From assembly GCA_027020105.1 (NCBI GenBank), contig JALUVW010000119.1, positions 1-5,976 on the forward strand: a stretch of 5,976 bases of DNA, written 5' to 3'. The position numbers and the translations under genes were made by a program. Source of the stretch: Candidatus Falkowiibacteriota bacterium. GTDB lineage: Bacteria; Patescibacteriota; Patescibacteriia; Patescibacteriales; SZUA-104. Positions 1 to 5,082 of the stretch are shown in pieces; position 1 is the first letter of the stretch, and the number at the start of each line of letters is the position of its first letter. The notes under the pieces are model-generated. The model worked only from the letters and a program-made list of their open reading frames with translations, was not told the origin of the DNA and did not search any database.

Positions 1-451
1 TTTTCAAGTTGTCAATAATTGACTGGACGCCGTTGTGTCCGCCGCTGCGCGAGTTCGCGGAGATTTTGTATTTTCCCAAATCAATATCAATATCGTCGTG
101 AATGACGGTAAGCGTTTCCGACAAGTCGCCGTCTTTTCGCTTTATGAGTCCAAGCTTTTTGGGAAGCAGCTTATAATAAGAGAGAACTGATTGGATTGCT
201 TGGCCGGAGTTATTCATATAAGTGAGCGGTTTTATCAAAACAATCCCTCCGCTTCCTTTGTCAAGGAGGCTGTCAATCGCCCGACTCCCGATATTCACGG
301 GGGCGTTAGCGATTTCGGCGTTGAATTTTTTGTTTTTTTGCCAAGTCAAACCGAGCCGGCGAGCCAAGGCGTCAACGGCCATAAAGCCGGCATTATGCCT
401 GGTTTTTTTATATTTTTCTCCGGGGTTTCCCAGCCCGACTATTATCTTCAT
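1..451 (-). CDS. pth: Peptidyl-tRNA hydrolase, N-terminal part (cut by window edge)
   Basis: Cytosolic enzyme that hydrolyses the ester bond of peptidyl-tRNAs dropped by stalled ribosomes, recycling the tRNA. Reading leftward from the ATG at 451 gives 150 residues with no stop before the edge, so roughly the last quarter or third is missing. Seen directly: GLGNPG at 6-11 followed by TRHNAGF at 17-23 (Asn9, catalytic His19), PLTYMNNSG at 75-83 (Met79/Asn80), HDDIDI at 118-123 (Asp119) and GGHNG at 137-141 (Asn140). These match the E. coli active-site residues Asn10, His20, Met67, Asp93 and Asn114. Compared with that enzyme there are about 13 extra residues before PLTYMN and about 14 before HDD; spacing elsewhere agrees. 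No Shine-Dalgarno precedes the ATG (the leader is A-rich), but the start is fixed by the family N-terminus. It follows der by 73 bp and is probably co-transcribed with it. Identification is secure. Confidence 0.95.
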   Translation of the reverse strand, partial: MKIIVGLGNPGEKYKKTRHNAGFMAVDALARRLGLTWQKNKKFNAEIANAPVNIGSRAIDSLLDKGSGGIVLIKPLTYMNNSGQAIQSVLSYYKLLPKKLGLIKRKDGDLSETLTVIHDDIDIDLGKYKISANSRSGGHNGVQSIIDNLK

Positions 452-483
452 ATTATTTGTTTTTCGCCGCCCGAACCTTGCCC

Positions 484-501
484 CGCCCCTCGCGAGAGGC
501 G
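484..501 (-). repeat. GC-rich palindromic hairpin between der and pth
   Basis: In a 73-bp gap otherwise fairly A/T-rich, 18 bases fold as a hairpin with a 7-bp stem around CGCG (an eighth pair would close it to a two-base loop). One pair is G-U when read as minus-strand RNA and would be an A-C mismatch on the other strand, so the fold suits the der-pth transcript. No T-run follows, so it is not a typical intrinsic terminator. It could be an mRNA processing or stability element, or a small dispersed palindrome. The flanks (480-510) are also G+C-rich. Confidence 0.45.
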
Positions 502-524
502 TCCGCGGCAAAATGTTTACTCGT

Positions 525-1967
525 TTACTTGTTATGCTGTCCGTGCGCCGCCTTGTTTTTCTTCACGTAAATCGTAATCGGCGTGCCCAAAAATCCGAAT
601 TTCTCCCGCAAACGATTTTCAATAAAACGCACATAAGAAAAATGCAGATTGTCTTTGGCGCCAATACGCAATTCAAAAATCGGCGGGTTGGCCCTTACTT
701 GCCTGAATTTGTGGATACGGGGATGCTTCAAGCCCTTGCCTTTCGCCGGCTTATGCTTTTTCACGACGCGCATTAAAAACGAGTTGAGCTGCGAATCGGT
801 AATTTCTTTTTTCCTCTGCTCGCCGATTTTTAAAACCAAATCCAAAATCTTTTTCACCTTTTCTCCGGTCAGCGCGGAGGTGAATTGAATCGGCGCCCAA
901 GCGATAAACGGCAGCTTGCCCCTTAAATATTCGGCGTACTCTTTGGTGTTTTTTTCTTCAACCAGATCCCATTTATTCGCTATTACGATTATGCTTTTCC
1001 CGCGGCCGACTATTTCTTCCACTATTTTCAAATCCTGGCGCGTCATCGGCTTGCTCACGTCAATCGTCATTAAGGCGACATCGGCCCTGTTTAAGGATTT
1101 CAAAGATTTCGCGATTCCCATTTTTTCCAGGGCGTATTTTTTTTCTTTTTTCTTATACGCGGATTGTTTTCCTTTCTTGCTTATTCCGGCCGTGTCTATC
1201 AACGTAACCGTCTGATTTTTATACTCCACCTTGGTGTCTTGCGGCTCGCGGGTGGTGTGCGGAACCGGACTGACGATTACTCGCTCTTCGCCGAGAATTG
1301 AATTAAGCAAGCTGGACTTGCCGACATTGGGCTTGCCTAAAATGGCCACGTTTATTGAATTTGAAATTTGTTCCCGCGCGTCATCGGCGGGCGGAGCGCC
1401 TTCGTTTAAGCCGTCGGCCCCGAATTTCAGCTTATCGATAATTATGTCCAACAAGTCTCCCGTTCCCGAGCCGGTGGCGGCAGAAATAACAGCCGGCTCC
1501 CCAAGGGCCAATTTATAGAATTCGGCGATTTCTTTTCTTAGTTTTTGGCTGTCAACTTTGTTTATGACAAAAACAATATTATTTTTTTTGGCGATATGCT
1601 TTTTTAAAAAAACGGCCATTTGTTTGTCCTGGGGCATAACGCCGGAAATGGCGTCCGCCATAAACAAAACCAAATCGGCGCGATTTAACATTTCGCGGGC
1701 CTGTATTTGCACCTTTTCTTCTATGTCTCCCGTTTTCGCCTTCTTGCCGGTTAAATATTTCATATCAATTATTCCGCCCGTATCAATCAATTTAAACGTC
1801 TTGCCCCGCCAATTCACCGTTCCGATATTGCTGTCCCTGGTGGTGCCTTCAATTTTGGAAACCAATGCCTGATTCTTTTCCGTTAAGCGGTTAAACAGGG
1901 TGGACTTGCCGACATTGGTCCGGCCGAATATAACCACCGTGGGGAGTTTTTTGTTTGTTTTGGGCAT
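525..1967 (-). CDS. der: Ribosome assembly GTPase Der (EngA)
   Basis: Essential GTPase that binds the large ribosomal subunit precursor and drives its maturation; cytosolic. The 480 residues show two tandem GTPase domains and a C-terminal KH-like domain, as in the family. Domain 1: GRTNVGKS at 15-22 (P-loop), GTTRD at 41-45, DTGG at 62-65, NKVD at 136-139, SA at 162-163. Domain 2: GKPNVGKS at 211-218, HTTRE at 237-241, DTAG at 258-261, NKWD at 331-334, TSAL at 363-366. The KH-like region spans about 385-470. A short acidic linker, about 185-200, joins the GTPase domains. After DTGG and DTAG the loops are longer than usual; in domain 2 a lysine-rich stretch (272-277) adds about eight residues. 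An in-frame TAA lies four codons before the ATG, so this is the earliest possible ATG; there is no Shine-Dalgarno. It lies 140 bp after the LCP gene and 73 bp before pth. Length is normal for Der. Identification is secure. Confidence 0.97.
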   Translation of the reverse strand: MPKTNKKLPTVVIFGRTNVGKSTLFNRLTEKNQALVSKIEGTTRDSNIGTVNWRGKTFKLIDTGGIIDMKYLTGKKAKTGDIEEKVQIQAREMLNRADLVLFMADAISGVMPQDKQMAVFLKKHIAKKNNIVFVINKVDSQKLRKEIAEFYKLALGEPAVISAATGSGTGDLLDIIIDKLKFGADGLNEGAPPADDAREQISNSINVAILGKPNVGKSSLLNSILGEERVIVSPVPHTTREPQDTKVEYKNQTVTLIDTAGISKKGKQSAYKKKEKKYALEKMGIAKSLKSLNRADVALMTIDVSKPMTRQDLKIVEEIVGRGKSIIVIANKWDLVEEKNTKEYAEYLRGKLPFIAWAPIQFTSALTGEKVKKILDLVLKIGEQRKKEITDSQLNSFLMRVVKKHKPAKGKGLKHPRIHKFRQVRANPPIFELRIGAKDNLHFSYVRFIENRLREKFGFLGTPITIYVKKNKAAHGQHNK

Positions 1968-2107
1968 AAATATAATTTAAATGACAAACGCCAAAATCCT
2001 AATGCCAAATCAAGTTCAAACGACAAAATACTTAGGTTTGGTCGTTTAATGATTTAATCCGACGCTTGCTTGTCCTCCGAGCCGGGGGAGCTTCGGCTTC
2101 TTATAAA
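1968..2107. other. LCP-der intergenic gap with CAAA-rich degenerate repeat
   Basis: No gene fits here. On the plus strand the word CAAA occurs at 1985, 1992, 2006, 2017 and 2024 (spacings 7, 14, 11 and 7), inside two related units starting AATGACAAAC (1980) and AATGCCAAAT (2001). A TTTG at 2037-2040 gives the same word on the other strand. I recall similar CAAAT-rich intergenic sequence from environmental Patescibacteria genomes, but this is memory, not a search. Right of it, just past the LCP stop, AGCCG (2080-2084) and CGGCT (2094-2098) form a 5-bp stem with a 9-base loop and no T-run, too weak to call a terminator. I see no convincing der promoter. Confidence 0.5.
2018..2047. repeat. Imperfect inverted repeat, AAACGAC/GTCGTTT
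   Basis: A perfect 7-bp inverted repeat (2018-2024 with 2041-2047) continues inward after one mismatch with AAA/TTT, leaving an 8-base loop. It overlaps the end of the CAAA-rich repeat. No T-run follows on either strand, so terminator function is unlikely. It could be the terminal palindrome of a small dispersed repeat or an operator upstream of der. Confidence 0.4.
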
Positions 2108-3592
2108 CTATTCATTGTTAACGGCGCCGGAAGCGGTGTTATCCATATTCCGCCCCACGATTAAAATAAAGTCCGGCTGCTTTGTTTTTCTTTTTTCCGG
2201 AAGCTGTTTTTCCAAATCCGCTATCAGCCATTCCGGCAGGCCGAAATTGACATCGGCGCCCGTTTTCTCTTTTAAAATCGTCAAAGAATTTATTTTATCT
2301 CCGTAAGTCAAGTCGTAAATGGCGGATTTCTTAAAATTCTTCTGGTTGAAATTGCCCACGCGAACGATTTCAAAACCGTATTTTTCCAAGTCCAGCGCGA
2401 CTTTGCCGGCCAGACCGTTAACCCATGTCCCGTTCAAAACTTCTATGGACGTGTCTTCCGTTACCACCCTCTTTTTCGTTTCCACGGGCGCGTCGGAAAA
2501 TATATTGTTAACCATATATTGTATCTCGGTAAAATCTCCGCTTGTCGGCACCAAAACATAAGCGCCTTCCTTGGTGATCATGTCAAAGAGCAAGCCGTTC
2601 GGACCGTTGTCCAATCCTTTGTTGATTATATCGTCGCTTTTTATGTCTTTAAATATCTGCCACAGTTTTACGATTTCCCAAATTTTTAAATTCGTGCTCA
2701 CGTGCTCGTCCATTTCGTTTATAATATTGGCAATCATTCTGGGCTTAAACAGGACATACTTTGAAAGCATTTTGTCCTTTATCGCCTCCAAAACTTTTTG
2801 TTGGCGTCGGGAGCGGGCAAAATCCGACCCTTCCACTCCCGCCGCGTGGCGGGAGCGAGCGTATTTCAACGCCAATTCTCCGTCCATTTCTTGCCAGCCC
2901 TTTTCAATGTACAAATGCTCAAACCTGTCTTCGTACGGCTCGGCGTCTTCCTTGCCCATAACGGGGTATCTCTTGTCGTCCAAAGTGTTTTCAACATACA
3001 CTTTAATTCCCCCGATCTCGTCAATAATGTTTATAAATCCTTCAAAGTCAACTCTCACGTAATAATCTATCGGGATGTTTAAAATATCGCCGATGGCCTG
3101 GCTCGCGGCCACCCCGCCCGAACCCTTGGCCTGCGCTTCGGCAAAGGCGTTAACGTTGTTTATTTTTCTCCACCCCTTTCCTTCCACGGGGATTGACAAG
3201 TCCCTTGGTATGGAAAGAAGGGCGGCTTTTTTCTCCCGCAAATCCAGGCTTACCAATATTATGGTGTCGGTCAAAAGTCCGCCGTCATGATTTTTGCCGC
3301 CGACGCCCAAGAGCAAAATGTTGATTCTGCCCCTGTCCTCTCCTTTTAAGCTTTTGTCGGCGCTCTCAACCAAATGCCTAACGGTGCTGACAATGGGCAG
3401 ATTCGCTATCCACGAGGTGGAACTTTGCCCCGAAACCAAAATTTGGCTGGTAAAAACAACGAGCATGACGAAAACGAATATCGTAACGCAAAACATTATT
3501 TTCGCCAATAATTTTAATTTTCTTTTCGCGCGGTTTTTTTCCGGCTCAAAACCGAGGCTTGATTCTTTTTTTAGGTCTATCTTGTTTTGCAT
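2108..3592 (-). CDS. LytR-CpsA-Psr (LCP) family envelope protein with LytR_C domain
   Basis: LCP proteins are membrane-anchored phosphotransferases that move lipid-linked glycopolymers onto peptidoglycan or other acceptors outside the cell. In 494 residues: a short basic cytoplasmic N-terminus, one membrane helix at about 31-52, the LCP domain at about 90-280 and a LytR_C domain at about 380-485. LCP motifs seen: ILLLGVG (92-98), LLTDTIIL with Asp109, SIPRDL (127-132) with Arg130, KINNVNAF (143-150), the YARSRH segment with Arg246 and Arg248, and DFARSRRQQ with Arg260 and Arg263. The usual DFGR reads DFAR here. LytR_C opens with SIEVLNGTWVNGLAGKVA. An in-frame TAA four codons before the ATG fixes it as the earliest ATG; no Shine-Dalgarno is present and GC-rich hairpins lie just upstream. 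It is separated from GH57 by a 237-bp regulatory gap, so it probably begins its own transcription unit running into der and pth. The family is secure; the polymer transferred cannot be told. Confidence 0.93.
   Translation of the reverse strand: MQNKIDLKKESSLGFEPEKNRAKRKLKLLAKIMFCVTIFVFVMLVVFTSQILVSGQSSTSWIANLPIVSTVRHLVESADKSLKGEDRGRINILLLGVGGKNHDGGLLTDTIILVSLDLREKKAALLSIPRDLSIPVEGKGWRKINNVNAFAEAQAKGSGGVAASQAIGDILNIPIDYYVRVDFEGFINIIDEIGGIKVYVENTLDDKRYPVMGKEDAEPYEDRFEHLYIEKGWQEMDGELALKYARSRHAAGVEGSDFARSRRQQKVLEAIKDKMLSKYVLFKPRMIANIINEMDEHVSTNLKIWEIVKLWQIFKDIKSDDIINKGLDNGPNGLLFDMITKEGAYVLVPTSGDFTEIQYMVNNIFSDAPVETKKRVVTEDTSIEVLNGTWVNGLAGKVALDLEKYGFEIVRVGNFNQKNFKKSAIYDLTYGDKINSLTILKEKTGADVNFGLPEWLIADLEKQLPEKRKTKQPDFILIVGRNMDNTASGAVNNE
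2836..2855. repeat. Perfect 8-bp stem hairpin inside the LCP gene
   Basis: CTCCCGCC and GGCGGGAG flank a 4-base loop, a perfect and very GC-rich stem-loop. It encodes residues just after YARSRH, a variable loop between two conserved arginine motifs, so protein function need not suffer. The word CGGGAGCG at its right edge (2850-2857) recurs at 2808-2815, 42 bases or 14 codons away, because both places encode an Ala-Arg-Ser-Arg stretch. Confidence 0.5.
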
Positions 3593-3605
3593 ATTTGTGA
3601 ATTAC

Positions 3606-3637
3606 GCGCTTCGCGAACGCCCCCGCGAAAACGGAGG
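3606..3637 (-). promoter_or_regulatory. GC-rich hairpins in the LCP leader, next to the start codon
   Basis: Read as minus-strand RNA, CCTCCG and CGGGGG (3620-3637) form a 6-bp stem with a 6-base loop and one G-U pair that would be a mismatch on the other strand. Immediately downstream, 3606-3620 can form a second, weaker hairpin around TTCGCGAA; the two share one base. The second ends 13 bases before the LCP ATG, leaving only an A/T-rich stretch for ribosome entry. The role is unknown: translational control, or a decayed small palindrome resembling the one at 484-501. Confidence 0.35.
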
Positions 3638-3673
3638 ATTCTTTCGCCAAAACAACGGCTAATCCGCGTATGA

Positions 3674-3702
3674 ATTATCGGTGTTAAAACCTTTAACGAA
3701 AA
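3674..3702 (-). promoter_or_regulatory. Candidate LCP promoter with dyad in its spacer
   Basis: On the minus strand TTTTCG (3697-3702, 3 of 6 to consensus), a 17-base spacer and GATAAT (3674-3679, 5 of 6) would start a leader of about 75 bases. The spacer region carries a perfect 6-bp dyad, GTTAAA-3-TTTAAC (3683-3697), placed where a repressor could block polymerase. The weak -35 keeps confidence low. Its position just downstream of a terminator-like hairpin is the arrangement expected for a fresh transcription unit. Confidence 0.3.
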
Positions 3703-3738
3703 ACAAAGAAAGCGCGAAACCGATCTTTTGGCTTTCTT
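3699..3738 (-). terminator. Terminator-like hairpin with T-run after the GH57 gene
   Basis: In minus-strand direction AAGAAAGC and GCTTTCTT (3731-3738 and 3706-3713) form a perfect 8-bp stem with a 17-base loop, followed by TGTTTTT (3699-3705). The T-run follows only in the minus direction, fitting the end of the glgA-GH57 unit 92 bases after the GH57 stop. The stem is A/T-rich and the loop large, so strength may be modest. If the promoter candidate at 3745-3773 is real, this would instead act as a leader attenuator. Confidence 0.4.
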
Positions 3739-3744
3739 GGTTTA

Positions 3745-3773
3745 ATTGTACTTGTATTGTAAATTTAAAACAA
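3745..3773 (-). promoter_or_regulatory. Alternative upstream promoter candidate for LCP
   Basis: TTGTTT (3768-3773, 3 of 6) and TACAAT (3745-3750, 5 of 6) are separated by exactly 17 A/T-rich bases. It would give a leader of about 145 bases containing the T-run hairpin. The -35 lies inside a 6-bp inverted repeat, AAACAA-5-TTGTTT (3768-3784), which might itself be a weak transcript end for GH57. It competes with the candidate at 3674-3702. Confidence 0.25.
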
Positions 3774-3829
3774 GGGCTTTGTTTCGTCGGCATCGCCTTA
3801 GCCGCCGCCGACAACCCGTTTGAATCGCG

Positions 3830-5026
3830 CTATTTCTTTTTCCAATAATACGACCAGTGCTTGTGCCAAATCATCTGTTTTATTTTGATATATAATTTTT
3901 CCGCCTTAATTTTGTCTTTCCTGGTTTTTTCGTTTTCAAGCGCGCGTATGGAGCGAATCAATTCGTTGACTCCCCGTTCAATTTCATCGGGGCTCCATGA
4001 AATCGGCCCGAACAAGCGAAAGTCTTTGGCGCTGGCCCACCAATAAGTGCAGCTTGCCAATCCGCGGACCAAATGCCAGCGCGCCCAATAATAATTTTTG
4101 TCTTTCTTGTTTTTCTCGACCGTTTTGTAAACCAAGTCGGTCAACCGCCAAAGCTTTTGCTGTATCTTGTTTTTTTTGTCGCGCCACAGCGCGTACGGGA
4201 GCCTGTTTTTCAGTTCTTTCTCGTTTGATTCCCAGTTAGAGGCAAGCGGACGGACAGCGGCGCGGTCGCTCGCGTTTTTTAAAAACTCCGATATGGTTTG
4301 AGTTTTCAAGTCCTGGCGCTTTAGCAGCTTTTCAAATTCAGCGGTGTGATCAATATGCCTTAAACCGTAAAGCTCGGCGTCCGTCGCCGTTAAAAAAACG
4401 GAATTTCCGGCGAGAGAATCCGTCTTGCCGCGGCGAGCCTTGTTTTGGCGTTTTATCAGCTCCCGTAATTTATCCGGCACGTAACTTTTGGAAAGCTCCC
4501 TTGAGCGGAAGACGATTTTCAGGCCGATTGTTTTGTCGTAATATTGTTTATTAAAATCCACTTGCTTCAGTTTTCCGTTATAAGCTATCTCGTCCAAAAT
4601 AATCCACTTATAGCCCATTTTCTTTATCAGTCTTCCCGTCTTCGGGCTATACGCCATCTCGGGCAAGAAAAAACCGTCCGGCCTTTCCGCTCCGAAATAT
4701 TTTTTTAAAATTTTTTCCTGCTCCTTGATTTGCGTCACGGCTTCTTTTTCCGGAATTAAAGGAAGTATCGGGTGATAAGCGGCGGTTCCGACCAATTCAA
4801 CTTGTTTTCTCTTTATTAATTTTTTAATTTTTTCAATCAAGCCGCCATAGCCCAGATCCTCCCAGCGCAAAACCAAGCATCCGGTAATGTTCAACGTAAA
4901 CCTGACGTCGGGATTTTCTTCCAACGCGCGCGCTATGCGAAGATAGCTTTCTTCGGTGGCTTCTTTGATGATATGAGCGTCGGCGTTCGCCGGCTGGTAA
5001 AAATGCAAAAAATTTATCCAAAGCAT
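3830..5026 (-). CDS. Glycoside hydrolase family 57 protein (alpha-amylase, glucanotransferase or branching type)
   Basis: GH57 enzymes are retaining alpha-glucan hydrolases or transferases with a (beta/alpha)7 barrel. In 398 residues the family motifs are in order: HFYQP at 8-12 (motif 1), GTAAYHPILPLIP at 80-92 (motif 2), GFFLPEMAY at 118-126 with probable nucleophile Glu123, TATDAELYG at 213-221 with probable acid/base Asp216, and SCTYWWASA at 325-333 near a helical C-terminus. The two catalytic positions nearly equal those of Thermococcus litoralis 4-alpha-glucanotransferase (Glu123, Asp214). The protein is short for GH57: barrel and helical part only, with no signal peptide or membrane segment, so it is cytoplasmic. 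The ATG fits because motif 1 begins at residue 8, the usual depth; no Shine-Dalgarno is seen and no other start codon lies in the open stretch just upstream. It is 57 bp after glgA, probably in the same operon, so its substrate is likely stored alpha-glucan. Whether it hydrolyses, disproportionates or branches cannot be read from sequence. Confidence 0.9.
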   Translation of the reverse strand: MLWINFLHFYQPANADAHIIKEATEESYLRIARALEENPDVRFTLNITGCLVLRWEDLGYGGLIEKIKKLIKRKQVELVGTAAYHPILPLIPEKEAVTQIKEQEKILKKYFGAERPDGFFLPEMAYSPKTGRLIKKMGYKWIILDEIAYNGKLKQVDFNKQYYDKTIGLKIVFRSRELSKSYVPDKLRELIKRQNKARRGKTDSLAGNSVFLTATDAELYGLRHIDHTAEFEKLLKRQDLKTQTISEFLKNASDRAAVRPLASNWESNEKELKNRLPYALWRDKKNKIQQKLWRLTDLVYKTVEKNKKDKNYYWARWHLVRGLASCTYWWASAKDFRLFGPISWSPDEIERGVNELIRSIRALENEKTRKDKIKAEKLYIKIKQMIWHKHWSYYWKKK

Positions 5027-5082
5027 AGGAGCGATTAAAAGCTTAAAGTTAAAAATTATAAAACCGAAAGTCTGAGTGATTT

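Noticed and set aside
246..269. Short inverted repeat CCTCC/GGAGG in the DNA of the first Pth insertion
   Set aside because: Only 5 bp, and it competes with another 5-bp pairing; too weak to claim an inserted palindromic element.
222..776. Plus-strand frames of 128 and 184 codons over pth and the end of der
   Set aside because: They are antisense to pth and der, whose motifs are unambiguous; the translations show no family pattern and the frames cross the intergenic gap.
1582..1612. Homopolymer runs in der (8 T, then 6 T followed by 7 A) that on the minus strand include a T-TTA-AAA slippery heptamer
   Set aside because: Der is intact and complete in frame 0, there is no obvious downstream stimulator, and the runs encode ordinary Lys, Phe and Asn codons, so programmed frameshifting is not supported.
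2571..3062. Plus-strand frame of 163 codons antisense to the LCP gene
   Set aside because: A shadow of LCP codon use; the minus-strand protein carries all LCP motifs over this span.
3659..3793. A 44-codon minus-strand reading frame in the GH57-LCP gap, with AAGG shortly before its ATG
   Set aside because: Its peptide has no recognisable family, it overlaps the terminator-like hairpin and both promoter candidates, and a frame of this length is expected by chance.
5027..5082. Possible promoter or N-terminal extension between glgA and GH57
   Set aside because: The short A/T-rich gap has no good -10/-35 pair, and the open in-frame stretch has no start codon; the HFYQP motif already sits at the normal depth.
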